A DNA stretch of 64,000 bases from Paludibacteraceae bacterium (GTDB taxonomy: Bacteria; Bacteroidota; Bacteroidia; Bacteroidales; Paludibacteraceae): positions 186,001 to 250,000 of the forward strand of contig JARLGW010000010.1 of assembly GCA_031292565.1 (NCBI GenBank), in the 5' to 3' direction. The position numbers were made by a program, and so were the translations under genes. The notes beneath the pieces were generated by a model that saw only the letters and a program-made list of their open reading frames with translations, did no database searches and was not told where the DNA came from. This document shows positions 6,913 to 15,644 of this stretch, one piece after another. The first letter of the stretch is position 1, and each line of letters begins with the position of its first letter.

Positions 6913-9312
6913 ATGAAAAATAAAACAACTTTAAACCCAATCAATGATGATGTAAAACATCAGAAAGAAATATTCGTAGAATATTCGGGAAGTATTAAAC
7001 ACATATCCACTAGAAACAATATAAACGCCACGCGAAGTCGTGCCAATCAGTTGCCAGAAATCCTGTTTGTTACCTCATATCCTCATCGGGAATGCGGCAT
7101 TGCAACTTATTCCGAGGATCTAATCAAAGCGTTGAACAATAAATTCAGCAATTCACTGTCTATAAAAGTTTGTGCGTTAGAATCCGGGGATGCCAGTTAT
7201 AACTACCCCGGAGAGGTAACCCATATATTAGACACCTCCGATGCCGAAGAATATATTAAATTAACAGCCGAGATCAACCGGGATGATAACGTGAAAATAG
7301 TACTGGTTCAACATGAATTCGGTTTTTTTAGCAAACAAGAATCCGCTTTTCTGGGATTTTTGGCTAAACTAAAGAAACCCGTGGTTATTGTGTTCCACAC
7401 CGTACTACCAAAACCTAAGGCAGAACTAAAGCTAAAGGTGCAAAATATTGTAGCCGCGTGTAAGGCAGTCATCGTGATGACTAATAACGCGGAAGGCATA
7501 TTAACCACCGATTACGAAATTCCGGCATCCAAAATATCCGTAATAGCCCACGGCACCCATTTGGTACCGCACTTGAGCGAGAGCTTTTTAAAGAAAAAAT
7601 ATGGCCTCACAAACCGAAAAGTGCTCACTACCTTTGGTCTGCTTAGCTCCGGCAAAAGCATAGAAACCACGATAGAAGCCCTTCCGGCCATAGTGAAACA
7701 ATGCCCCGAAGTAATATTCCTGATTATAGGAAAAACACACCCCGAAGTAAAAAAGACTGATGGTGAAAAATACCGGAAGTATTTAGAACAGATGGTTGAA
7801 GAACACGGACTTGGAAAGTATGTAAAATTCATTAATAACTATTTGGCATTGCCGGAGCTGCTTGAATATTTGCAACTTACCGATATCTACATCTTTACCA
7901 CCAACGATCCCAACCAAGCCGTGAGTGGTACTTTTGCCTATGCCATGAGTTGCGCCTGCCCCATTATCTCTACCCCTATCCCCCACGCCCGCGAAGTATT
8001 AAGCGAAGACACCGGGATCATATTCGACTTTCGCAACTCCACGCAATTGGCCGAAAGCGTAATAAGTTTGCTCAACGACGATGAGTTACGAAAAAACATC
8101 AGTTCCAACACCTTACAAAAAATAGTTTCCACCGCTTGGGAAAACTCAGCCGTGGCACACGCCATGCTGTTCGACAAAATTGGAGGCGAAAATATAACGG
8201 TAACATACAACCTACCGCCTATCAACCTGAATCACCTACAGCAAATGACCACGGATGTAGGCATCATTCAATTTTCAAAAATCAATCAACCCGACATAGA
8301 GACAGGTTATACGCTGGACGACAATGCCCGTGCGCTGATAGCCACTTGTATGAATTTTCAATTAACAGGCAATAAAACCAACATCCCGGAAATCAAGAAA
8401 TACCTCAACTTTATCAAATTCTGCTTACAACCGGGAGGCGATTTTTTGAATTATGTGGATAAAAATCTAACGTTCACCGTGCAGAATTACAGTACCAATC
8501 TGGATGACTCCAACGGGCGTGCCGTGTGGGCACTCGGTTATGTCATTTCATTAACCGGGCTACTCCCCAACGGAATTAGTACTGAAGCACAAGAAATACT
8601 AGATAAAACACTTCCTCGCCTAAGCACGGTACATTCCACCCGGTCAATGGCATTTTTCATCAAGGGGCTTTATTATGCCTACACGGCAAAAAAGTCAGAT
8701 CAACTACTCGGCCTCATCAACACCTTTGCCAACAGGTTAGCCGGAATGTATCAGCACGAAGCCGAACAGAACTGGGAATGGTTTGAAAGCTACCTAACCT
8801 ATGCCAACAGCATTTTGCCCGAAGCCATGCTTTGCGCCTGGCAAATAACCGGCGAACCTCAATACAAAGAAATAGCACGAACGTCGTTTGATTTCCTGTT
8901 GTCAAAGATTTTCAACAAAAACGGTATCGAAGTAATATCCAACCGTGCTTGGCTTCTAAAAGGAGAAGAAGCTGAAAAATATGGTGAACAACCCATCGAT
9001 GTGGCCTACACCATTTTGTCGTTAGACAAATTCTACGAGGTATTTAAACAGGAAAAATATCGCGAAAAAATAGCCATCGCTTTCAACTGGTTTTTGGGGC
9101 ACAACCGCTTGAACCAAATTATATACAATCCCTGCACCGGCGGTTGTTACGATGGCCTGGAAGAAGCGCATGTAAACCTGAACCAAGGAGCCGAATCAAC
9201 CGTTAGCTACCTGATGGCACGCCTTACAATGGAAAAATATAAAAAGCCCATTCATCAACCCACACTGGCAAAATCGGTTAAAATGAATGTATTTACATCC
9301 TTAACAAAATAA
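6913..9312 (+). CDS. GT4 glycosyltransferase fused to an (alpha/alpha)6-like domain
   Basis: A 799-residue protein in two halves. Residues about 50-420 are a GT-B fold GT4 enzyme: PHRECGIATYSEDL near the donor cleft, VKIVLVQHEFGFF, and a C-terminal nucleotide-sugar lobe with LTTFGLLSSGKSIETTIEAL and ATSP-like SCACPIISTPIPHAREVL. Residues about 430-790 form a helical region (YTLDDNARALIAT, SNGRAVWALGYVI, WEWFESYLTYANSILPEAML) typical of (alpha/alpha)6 toroids found in GH88/GH127-type proteins. Such fusions occur in Bacteroidota next to GH130 genes. The donor and acceptor are unknown. Location after GH130 suggests joint synthesis and breakdown of one glycan. Confidence 0.85.
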   Translation: MKNKTTLNPINDDVKHQKEIFVEYSGSIKHISTRNNINATRSRANQLPEILFVTSYPHRECGIATYSEDLIKALNNKFSNSLSIKVCALESGDASYNYPGEVTHILDTSDAEEYIKLTAEINRDDNVKIVLVQHEFGFFSKQESAFLGFLAKLKKPVVIVFHTVLPKPKAELKLKVQNIVAACKAVIVMTNNAEGILTTDYEIPASKISVIAHGTHLVPHLSESFLKKKYGLTNRKVLTTFGLLSSGKSIETTIEALPAIVKQCPEVIFLIIGKTHPEVKKTDGEKYRKYLEQMVEEHGLGKYVKFINNYLALPELLEYLQLTDIYIFTTNDPNQAVSGTFAYAMSCACPIISTPIPHAREVLSEDTGIIFDFRNSTQLAESVISLLNDDELRKNISSNTLQKIVSTAWENSAVAHAMLFDKIGGENITVTYNLPPINLNHLQQMTTDVGIIQFSKINQPDIETGYTLDDNARALIATCMNFQLTGNKTNIPEIKKYLNFIKFCLQPGGDFLNYVDKNLTFTVQNYSTNLDDSNGRAVWALGYVISLTGLLPNGISTEAQEILDKTLPRLSTVHSTRSMAFFIKGLYYAYTAKKSDQLLGLINTFANRLAGMYQHEAEQNWEWFESYLTYANSILPEAMLCAWQITGEPQYKEIARTSFDFLLSKIFNKNGIEVISNRAWLLKGEEAEKYGEQPIDVAYTILSLDKFYEVFKQEKYREKIAIAFNWFLGHNRLNQIIYNPCTGGCYDGLEEAHVNLNQGAESTVSYLMARLTMEKYKKPIHQPTLAKSVKMNVFTSLTK

Positions 9313-9358
9313 AGTAACAACCCGCCCCAACAGGAGCAATAAATAATAAAGAAACAAC

Positions 9359-9745
9359 ATGAAAACTACAAAAAAATTAGGCATCTGGATGGATCATTCC
9401 ATTGCATATCTAATGGAACCAATCAATAATGGAATTATTACAACAACAGTAGAAGCACAAGCCTTCAGCCCTGTAAAAGAAGAGAATTTAAGTTCGCACG
9501 AAAGCCTGCTACATCATAAAGAGCACAATCAATTAGCCGATTATTTCAAGCAATTAGCCAAAGTAATAAGGGAGTACGACCAAGTATTACTCTTTGGCCC
9601 CACCGGAGCCAACAAAGAATTGTTCAACCATTTAAGAGAAAATCATCTGTTTGACAAAATTAAAATCGAACTCAAACAAGAAGATAAAATGACAGAGAAT
9701 CAACAAGAAGCTTTTGTGAAAAAATATTTCAACATAGCGAACTAA
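9359..9745 (+). CDS. Small eRF1-domain-3/host-attachment-like protein
   Basis: A 128-residue soluble protein starting KKLGIWMDHSIAYLMEP and containing DQVLLFGPTGANKELFNHL near residues 80-98. That pattern, a short beta strand with a W-D-h-A-hh core and a later hhhhGP-G-K-E motif, resembles release-factor domain-3-like proteins found in stress clusters (annotated as translational-machinery or host-attachment-like). The role is unknown. It ends one base before the PIG-L gene starts, so the two are translationally linked. Confidence 0.7.
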   Translation: MKTTKKLGIWMDHSIAYLMEPINNGIITTTVEAQAFSPVKEENLSSHESLLHHKEHNQLADYFKQLAKVIREYDQVLLFGPTGANKELFNHLRENHLFDKIKIELKQEDKMTENQQEAFVKKYFNIAN

Positions 9746-10387
9746 ATGGATGAGGACAAACCTAGGTCGGTAGCCATTATTGTAGCTCATCCTGACGACG
9801 AAACCCTGTGGGCAGGCGGAACCATGCTCAACCATCCCGGTTGGAAATGGTTCGTAGTGTGCCTTTGCCGAAAAAGCGACAAAGATAGAGCACCCCGATT
9901 CTACAACACGCTCAAAATACTTAGAGCGGAAGGCATCATGGGCGATCTTGATGACGGCCCCGACCAAAATGCACTGAATGAAACGGAGCTGGAAAACACC
10001 ATCCTCAGCTTGTTGCCCACCCAACATTTCGACCTGATAATAACCCACAACCCCACGGGCGAGTACACCAAACACCTTCGGCATGAGGAAATAAGCCGGG
10101 CTGTTATCATCCTTTGGGAATCGGGGCAAATCTCGGCCAACGAACTTTGGACTTTTGCCTACGAAGACGGCGATAAAAAATATTTCCCGCAAGCGATGGA
10201 AAACGCTACACTTTATTGGCCGCTTAAAAATAGAATATGGAAAAAGAAATACAACCTGATAACCCAAACCTACGGCTATAAAGCCGAAACATGGGAAGGC
10301 AACACAACTCCGCGAGCGGAAGCCTTCTGGCGATTCACCAATCATCAGGATGCTAAAAAGTGGCTTCGAATGGGAGGCCTGCTTTAG
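9746..10387 (+). CDS. PIG-L/LmbE-family N-acetylglucosaminyl deacetylase
   Basis: A 213-residue protein with the diagnostic metal-binding motif AHPDDETLWAGG at residues 13-24 and a later HNPTGEYTKHLRHEEIS with the third metal-ligand histidine near residue 111-115. The family removes acetyl groups from GlcNAc-linked or related amides. Its ATG follows directly after the TAA of the previous gene, so the two are probably translated together. It is the last gene before the regulatory gap at 10.4-10.6 kb. The substrate is unknown; a glycan or glycolipid made by the neighbouring transferases is plausible. Confidence 0.88.
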   Translation: MDEDKPRSVAIIVAHPDDETLWAGGTMLNHPGWKWFVVCLCRKSDKDRAPRFYNTLKILRAEGIMGDLDDGPDQNALNETELENTILSLLPTQHFDLIITHNPTGEYTKHLRHEEISRAVIILWESGQISANELWTFAYEDGDKKYFPQAMENATLYWPLKNRIWKKKYNLITQTYGYKAETWEGNTTPRAEAFWRFTNHQDAKKWLRMGGLL

Positions 10388-10471
10388 TTAGCTGGCACCC
10401 TCCGTTAGGGGAATAAAATCGAAGTTATTCCATTTGTAAGTTTAACTAAACGATTAATAAAAAACTGATAA

Positions 10472-10537
10472 TGTGTGAATTATGTAACTTTTATTTTTTA
10501 TTACACAACATATTTCCATAAAATAAGTCTATCTTTC
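10472..10537 (+). promoter_or_regulatory. Regulon promoter element, copy D (degenerate, AraC gene)
   Basis: TGTGTGAATTATGTAA (10472-10487) is an almost perfect first half-site. The second is weak (CACAA at 10504-10508, expected phase) and the -7 box reads CTTTC (10533-10537) instead of CTTTG. The weaker match is what one expects of an autoregulated regulator gene, or of decay. Confidence 0.5.
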
Positions 10538-10638
10538 ACTCTTTGAAATGACTACCAACTCAATTGTGTGCATGTACCTATAGTATGTGTATTGAAATAG
10601 TATGTATATTACTTATTTTCTTTAAAAAAACAATTAGG

Positions 10639-11199
10639 TTGAAGCTATACATCAAATATATGGTGAGTATGCGCTGTAAAATGCTTGTAAGAGATGAGCT
10701 AAGTAAACTTGGCCTTCACTTTGTTATGCCCGACATGGGTGTGGTAGAGATTATGGAAGAGATTACCGATGAACAACGAATGGATCTACGAACAGCATTA
10801 AGCATATCCGGTCTCGAACTGATGGAAGATAAAAAGTCAGTATTGATTGAAAAAATCAAAGCCGTTGTGATAGAGATGGTTCATTATTCAGATGAATTGC
10901 CTAAAACAAATTTCTCTGATTTTCTAAGTGAAAAACTACATTACGATTATACCTATTTGGCCAATCTTTTTTCCGAGGTACACGGCTCAACCATCGAACA
11001 ATTTATCATTCTACATAAAATAGAACGGGTAAAAGAATTGATTGTTTACGATGAATTTAACCTCACTGAAATTGCATGGAAGATGCACTACAGCAGCGTG
11101 GCACATCTGTCTAATCAGTTTAAAAAAGTAACGGGTTTAAGCCCTTCACACTTTAAGCAACTGAAAGATAAAAGACGAACGCCGATAGAAAATATATAA
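10639..11199 (+). CDS. AraC-type helix-turn-helix regulator
   Basis: A protein of about 186 residues. The C-terminal ~100 residues are an AraC/XylS DNA-binding domain with two helix-turn-helix units (FIILHKIERVKELIVYDEF and LTEIAWKMHYSSVAHLSNQF, then KKVTGLSPSHFKQLK). The N-terminal ~80 residues (KLYIKYMVSMRCKMLV, LGLHFVMPDMGVVEI) form a small alpha/beta domain like a metal-associated fold, not a cupin. I prefer the TTG start at 10639, because relatives begin with this KLYIK segment. The longer frame from ATG 10564 adds 25 hydrophobic Cys-rich residues; ATG 10660 is a further option. AraC proteins bind direct repeats about 21 bp apart, matching the regulon element. Confidence 0.8.
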   Translation: MKLYIKYMVSMRCKMLVRDELSKLGLHFVMPDMGVVEIMEEITDEQRMDLRTALSISGLELMEDKKSVLIEKIKAVVIEMVHYSDELPKTNFSDFLSEKLHYDYTYLANLFSEVHGSTIEQFIILHKIERVKELIVYDEFNLTEIAWKMHYSSVAHLSNQFKKVTGLSPSHFKQLKDKRRTPIENI

Positions 11200-11274
11200 C
11201 CCCCTAAAAACACAAGTATAAATGCATGTACACCCCCAATCACATTTGGGAGTGGGGCTTATCCTTAACCAAAT

Positions 11275-13812
11275 ATGGAACAAATAAGAACACATAAATC
11301 TCTTTACTCCAGCCGTTTGATAGAAGCTAGTTTTGATCCGCTTATTGCCATCGATGCAGAAGGCAAAATTACGGATGTGAATCAGGCAAATATAAACATC
11401 ACAGGCGTAGAAAGAGAGGATCTTTTGGGCACCGGGTTCATCCATTATTTTACCGAACCCGAAAAAGCACAGAAGCTATATAAAGAAGTTTTTGCAAAAG
11501 GTTTTGCTACCAATGAGCCTCTCACCGTTAAGCATAAAGATGGAACGCTAACCAACGTGCTATTCAATGGATCTTTGTATAAGGACGAGCAGGAAAATGT
11601 ACTGGGAGCCTTACTCGTGGGCAGGGATATGACAGAACAAAAATGGTCCATAAACTTACGCAATGCCAACATAGAACTAGCTTTTCAGCAGGGCGAGAAG
11701 AAAAAACGGGCAGACGAATTAGTCATTGCCGATAAAGAACTTGTATTCCAAAATCAAGAAAAGGAAGAACGTAAAAAGGAAAATAAGGAACTGGAAGCCT
11801 CCAGCGATTTGTTGAAACAGGCGTTCCAATACTCACGCAGTTTGCTTGAAGCCAGTCGCGACCCCCTGTTTACCATCAGCCCCGAAGGTAAAATAACGGA
11901 TATGAATCAGGCCTCAATATCTATTACCGGTATTTCGCACGAGGGATTAATCGGCACCGATTTTTTTGATTATTTCACCGAACCCGAAAAGGCGCGTGAA
12001 GTATATCAGGAAGTGTTTGCCAAAGGATTTGTAGTGGATTCCCCCCTCACCATGAAAGATGGAAAATATACCGATGTGCTATTCAATGGGTCGGTGTATA
12101 AAGACGACAAAGGAAACGTACTGGGAGTAGTAGTGGTGGCACGCGACATTACGGAGCAAAAAAGATTTGAAACCGAGCTTACCGAAGCAAAACTATTTGC
12201 CGAAAAGGCTACCTTACTGGCGGAAGAAGCAAGAAATAATGCCGAAAAAGCCACCCAAACAGCCGAAAACGCGGTGAAAGCCAAACAGCAATTTCTCTCC
12301 AACATGAGCCATGAAATTCGCACACCGATGAATGCCATTATCGGATTCACCAAAGTAATTTTAAAAACAGAATTAACCGCCAAGCAAAAAGAATATCTTA
12401 CCGCCATTAAAATGAGTGGCGATGCCCTGATAGTGCTTATCAATGACATATTGGATTTGGCAAAAGTAGATGCCGGCAAAATGATATTTGAGCAAACACC
12501 GTTCAAAATGGCATTGTCATTATCAGCCATGCTTCATTTGTTCGAGTCAAAAATTCAAGAAAAAAACCTGGAACTGATTAAAGAATATGATACCAACATC
12601 CCCGAAGTGTTGGTAGGCGACCCGGTGCGTTTGCACCAAATTATTTTAAACCTGGTGAGCAACGCGGTAAAGTTTACGTCCAAAGGAAAAATCACCATCA
12701 GTGCACGCTTGCTGAGTGAAACCGACGATGGGGTAAACATTGAATTTGCCGTGGCCGACACCGGAATTGGAATTCCAAAAGAAAAAATGGAAAGCATCTT
12801 TGACAACTTCCAGCAAGCTACCAGTGGCACCTCCCGCCTATATGGCGGCACAGGTCTGGGGCTAGCCATTGTGAAACAACTGGTAGAGCCACAGGGTGGA
12901 GACATCCGTGTGGAAAGTGAAGTAGGCAAAGGCTCTACTTTTATTTTCACGTTGCCTTTCTTGAAAACAAACGCGGAAGCCGACCCCGACACCTATTTTG
13001 AGGAACCCGAAACGACGGAATTAAACACGGAATTTAAAAACATAAAAGTGCTGATAGTGGAAGATATTCCACTCAACCAGTTACTGATGAAAACGCTCTT
13101 GGACGATTTCGGATTTGAACGCGATGTTGCCGACAACGGGAAAATAGCCATTGAAAAAATGCAAGATAAAGAGTACGATGTAATTCTAATGGACTTGCAA
13201 ATGCCTGAAATGAATGGGTTTGAAGCCACGGAACACATCCGCCATACTATGAAATCAAAGATCCCTATCATTGCTTTAACCGCGGATGTAACCACGATGG
13301 ATTTAGCCAAATGCAGAGCCGTAGGTATGAACGACTATATAGCCAAACCCGTGGATGAACGCCTGCTATACACGAAAATAATAGGGCTGGTAAAAAAGCC
13401 TCATCCCATTAAATACAAAGCCGAAAAAGGAAATTATAAATGCATCAAATCCAAATGTATAGATCTCGAATATCTTGTTCGGCGCACCAAATCAAACCCC
13501 ATCCTGATGATGGAAATGATTTCAGCCTATCTGGAACAGACACCGCCACTGATAATAGCCATGAAAGAAAGTCTGGAGCATAAAGATTGGCAGGCTTTGC
13601 ACGCGGCGGTACACAAAATGATTCCTTCGTTTGCCATCATGGGCATGAATGTGAACTTTGAAAACATGGCAAAGAAAGTGCAGGAATACGCTAGCACACA
13701 ACAACAAACGGATGGCATACCCGACTTGGTGTTGCAACTTGAAAATATCTGCGCACAAGCATGTGAAGAACTGAAAGCGGAATTTAATGTGATAAAGAAT
13801 ACCAATTCATGA
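11275..13812 (+). CDS. Hybrid sensor histidine kinase with two PAS domains, receiver and Hpt
   Basis: An 845-residue cytoplasmic phosphorelay protein with no membrane segment. Domains: PAS about 11-125 and PAS about 185-295 (near-duplicates with DPLFTISPEGKITDMNQA), coiled linker about 125-180 and 300-335, HisKA with phosphorylated His346 in NMSHEIRTPMN, HATPase with N-box about 455-466, DTGIG at 495-499 and GGTGLGLAI at 524-532, receiver with acidic pair E596/D597 and phospho-acceptor D640 in LMDLQMPEMNG, and a C-terminal Hpt with H780 (VHKMIPSF). All key residues are present. The stop overlaps the start of the downstream receiver protein. The AraC gene just upstream suggests a shared circuit. 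Confidence 0.92.
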   Translation: MEQIRTHKSLYSSRLIEASFDPLIAIDAEGKITDVNQANINITGVEREDLLGTGFIHYFTEPEKAQKLYKEVFAKGFATNEPLTVKHKDGTLTNVLFNGSLYKDEQENVLGALLVGRDMTEQKWSINLRNANIELAFQQGEKKKRADELVIADKELVFQNQEKEERKKENKELEASSDLLKQAFQYSRSLLEASRDPLFTISPEGKITDMNQASISITGISHEGLIGTDFFDYFTEPEKAREVYQEVFAKGFVVDSPLTMKDGKYTDVLFNGSVYKDDKGNVLGVVVVARDITEQKRFETELTEAKLFAEKATLLAEEARNNAEKATQTAENAVKAKQQFLSNMSHEIRTPMNAIIGFTKVILKTELTAKQKEYLTAIKMSGDALIVLINDILDLAKVDAGKMIFEQTPFKMALSLSAMLHLFESKIQEKNLELIKEYDTNIPEVLVGDPVRLHQIILNLVSNAVKFTSKGKITISARLLSETDDGVNIEFAVADTGIGIPKEKMESIFDNFQQATSGTSRLYGGTGLGLAIVKQLVEPQGGDIRVESEVGKGSTFIFTLPFLKTNAEADPDTYFEEPETTELNTEFKNIKVLIVEDIPLNQLLMKTLLDDFGFERDVADNGKIAIEKMQDKEYDVILMDLQMPEMNGFEATEHIRHTMKSKIPIIALTADVTTMDLAKCRAVGMNDYIAKPVDERLLYTKIIGLVKKPHPIKYKAEKGNYKCIKSKCIDLEYLVRRTKSNPILMMEMISAYLEQTPPLIIAMKESLEHKDWQALHAAVHKMIPSFAIMGMNVNFENMAKKVQEYASTQQQTDGIPDLVLQLENICAQACEELKAEFNVIKNTNS

Positions 13813-14240
13813 ACAGGAATAAGATAAAAATCTTTTTAGTTGACGACGACGCTGTTTTTCTAAAATCCTTAGAAATAGAGTTTCTAGACCATGCTGATTT
13901 CATAATAGAAACGTATGCCACAGGGGAGCAGTGCATAGAAAACCTAACACATTATCCTGATGTAATTATTCTGGATTATCAACTGGATGGCATAGAAAAA
14001 CAAGCTATGGATGGTATTGAAACGCTGGATAAAATCAAAGCTACCAATCCCGACATTTACGTGGTAATGCTATCCTCTCAGGACAAAATTGACGTGGCCA
14101 TCAACTGTATGCACCACCGGGCTTTCGATTATGTGGTGAAAAGCGAAACGGCCTTTATCCGCCTACAAAAAATTATCACCACCATTTTCAAATACAAGAA
14201 AATGGAAAAAGAATTAAACTGGTATATGTCAAGAATATAG
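13809..14240 (+). CDS. Single-domain response regulator
   Basis: A 143-residue receiver domain with no output domain. It has the acidic triad in FLVDDDAVFL, phospho-acceptor Asp56 in IILDYQLDG, the switch residue in VVMLSSQD and Lys in VVKSE. Its ATG overlaps the kinase stop (ATGA), so it is translationally coupled and is the likely phosphate target of the kinase Hpt domain. A receiver alone must act through protein contact; partners could include the AraC protein or another regulator elsewhere. Confidence 0.88.
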   Translation: MNRNKIKIFLVDDDAVFLKSLEIEFLDHADFIIETYATGEQCIENLTHYPDVIILDYQLDGIEKQAMDGIETLDKIKATNPDIYVVMLSSQDKIDVAINCMHHRAFDYVVKSETAFIRLQKIITTIFKYKKMEKELNWYMSRI

Positions 14241-14277
14241 GTTTATTTCTTAGCAAAAAAGTAAGAATGAAAAAACA

Positions 14278-14316
14278 AATCCCCATTGAATTTCTTTCAA
14301 TAGGGATTGATTGTTT
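14278..14316 (+). terminator. Hairpin after the kinase-receiver operon
   Basis: Stem arms 14278-14290 and 14296-14308 (AATCCC-ATTGAA with TTCAAT-GGGATT, one mismatch) followed by a moderately T-rich stretch. It lies 38 bp after the receiver stop. Confidence 0.6.
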
Positions 14317-14372
14317 ATAATTGTCGGGTATGAATTTATCGCTCTAGTATAAAGCTTCTAACTTGAGCTCAA

Positions 14373-14547
14373 TATAGAAAAAGGTTTCGGTGCTCTGCAC
14401 CTTCCGGTTTTCTATATCGATATTTTTACTACAAAGATGACGGGACTCTGTCCCTTTGAATTACTAAATACATCTGAATTTAGGTGCAGAGCACCGTCAT
14501 CTTTGTAGCCTTAATGTACAACGAAACACACAAAGTACAGAGTACCG
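14373..14547. repeat. Nested palindromic repeat cluster (REP/MITE-like)
   Basis: An intergenic block with several related palindromes. The arms TATAGAAAA (14373-14381) / TTTTCTATA (14408-14416) enclose GGTGCTCTGCACC (14389-14401). The 15-bp arms CTACAAAGATGACGG (14429-14443) / CCGTCATCTTTGTAG (14494-14508) are perfect. Between them are GGGACTCTGTCCC (14442-14454) and GGTGCAGAGCACC (14483-14495), and GTACAGAGTACC follows. All share a CTCTG/CAGAG centre. No coding capacity was found. The form suggests a dispersed non-autonomous element, which would show as many copies in the genome. Confidence 0.6.
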
Positions 14548-14571
14548 AAACATCTTAACGTGAATATTTAT

Positions 14572-14594
14572 ATTAAAGCCCTTTACGGGGCTAA
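14572..14594 (-). terminator. Terminator of the leftward surface-protein operon
   Basis: On the minus strand a hairpin AGCCCC-GTAAA-GGGCT followed by TTAATAT lies just downstream of the stop at 14617. The T-tract is short, so strength is uncertain. Confidence 0.5.
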
Positions 14595-14616
14595 GAATAA
14601 CCATAATAGTTGATCA

Positions 14617-15222
14617 TTATAGCTGACTTGCAATGATAATCCAACGAGCACTTTCCGCATCATACTGCAAGGTAATAGTACCTGCCGCGGTCGTGTACAA
14701 ATCAATACCCGTGAGCGTAAGTATCCTATTGGCTTCAATACTGGTGGCATCATTCAGAATAGTCATGTTGTTTGCCGTGCTATTATAAAGTGTTATAATC
14801 CTACCATCATAACCTCCGGCAACACCCGAAATAGAAAATCCGGCGGTAGTACCAATTATTTTCACAAAGCTACTGGTACCCATATCGCAGTCGGCATTCG
14901 TTCCATTTACAGCTGTAAAGGTTGACATACCCGTGCTATGGTGCGTCCATCTTATTCCATCCCAATATTCAATTAACGAAGTCGTCGTATTGTAAATAGT
15001 CAATCCTGGAGCAGTCGTAATATTCCCCGTTACACCGGTTAAAGCGTCTCGCTCGGTGGTGGTTAACTGTGGCAAACGCAAACCACCCTTAACGGTGGAA
15101 GCATCCAATTCCAACAAAGAAAAAGCTTGTGGAATGCTATTGCTACCCACCATAACCTGTGCCTGCGCTACACCTGAAGCAAATGCAAAACAGCCGATAA
15201 AAGCTAAAATAAAATTTTTCAT
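14617..15222 (-). CDS. Secreted tail-fibre-like surface protein
   Basis: A 201-residue protein with a signal peptide ending in AQA-Q. Its body begins VMVGSNSIPQAFSLLELDAS and has GGLRLPQLTTTERDAL and GLTIYNTTTSLIEYWDGIRW. This pattern is typical of the Bacteroidota secreted proteins that start like phage tail fibres or endosialidase-chaperone proteins but lack the C-terminal chaperone here. It has no T9SS sorting domain. It is the last gene of a three-gene leftward unit and probably sits at the surface with the T9SS protein. Confidence 0.75.
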   Translation of the reverse strand: MKNFILAFIGCFAFASGVAQAQVMVGSNSIPQAFSLLELDASTVKGGLRLPQLTTTERDALTGVTGNITTAPGLTIYNTTTSLIEYWDGIRWTHHSTGMSTFTAVNGTNADCDMGTSSFVKIIGTTAGFSISGVAGGYDGRIITLYNSTANNMTILNDATSIEANRILTLTGIDLYTTAAGTITLQYDAESARWIIIASQL

Positions 15223-15263
15223 ATTCGTAATTATTAATGTTGTAGTAACTGTTTTTTTATATT

Positions 15264-15644
15264 CTAAGCTAGGCTTTCAGCCTGTTTATTTCTAATTTTT
15301 CTACCGCTAAACCATCGAAACGCACCATAACAAAACGCGAGCAAGAAACTAATAAACAACCCTTCACCTACGGTCACATCATTATACGCGTTAGGGTTAT
15401 CCGTTCCGGCACCCGGATCAAACGGATCTTCAGCCACTCCAAGCAATACCGGTTGTTGAATTGGTGACGCCATGCCTACCATTTTATTTAATGTATTTTG
15501 ACTGGGAAGCATGGCACTACTTCCGACAATAATCGTGTATGAAGCTGAATTTGTAGGCTGATATTTATTTCCATAAGTTGCACTAAAAACAGGTAACGTG
15601 GTTAAAAGCACAATCAGTATCAATATAGAGACAGCCTTTCTCAT
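15264..15644 (-). CDS. Exported protein with C-terminal membrane anchor, unrecognised
   Basis: A 126-residue protein with an N-terminal signal peptide (residues 1-21, ILILIVLLTTLPVFSA), a soluble middle and a C-terminal hydrophobic segment LFISFLLAFCYGAFRWF followed by SGRKIRNKQ. A hydrophobic stretch followed by a basic tail resembles a sorting or retention signal, though a simple membrane anchor is equally possible. Its ATG shares one base with the stop of the upstream 688-residue protein, so they are translationally coupled. Confidence 0.75.
   Translation of the reverse strand: MRKAVSILILIVLLTTLPVFSATYGNKYQPTNSASYTIIVGSSAMLPSQNTLNKMVGMASPIQQPVLLGVAEDPFDPGAGTDNPNAYNDVTVGEGLFISFLLAFCYGAFRWFSGRKIRNKQAESLA

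Noticed and set aside
9632-10345. A 237-codon minus-strand frame opposite the PIG-L gene
   Set aside because: Antisense to a well-supported deacetylase with the metal-binding motif in the correct frame; a shadow produced by GC-richer codons.
12006-13310. Several long minus-strand frames opposite the hybrid kinase
   Set aside because: Antisense shadows of a kinase with every catalytic motif present.
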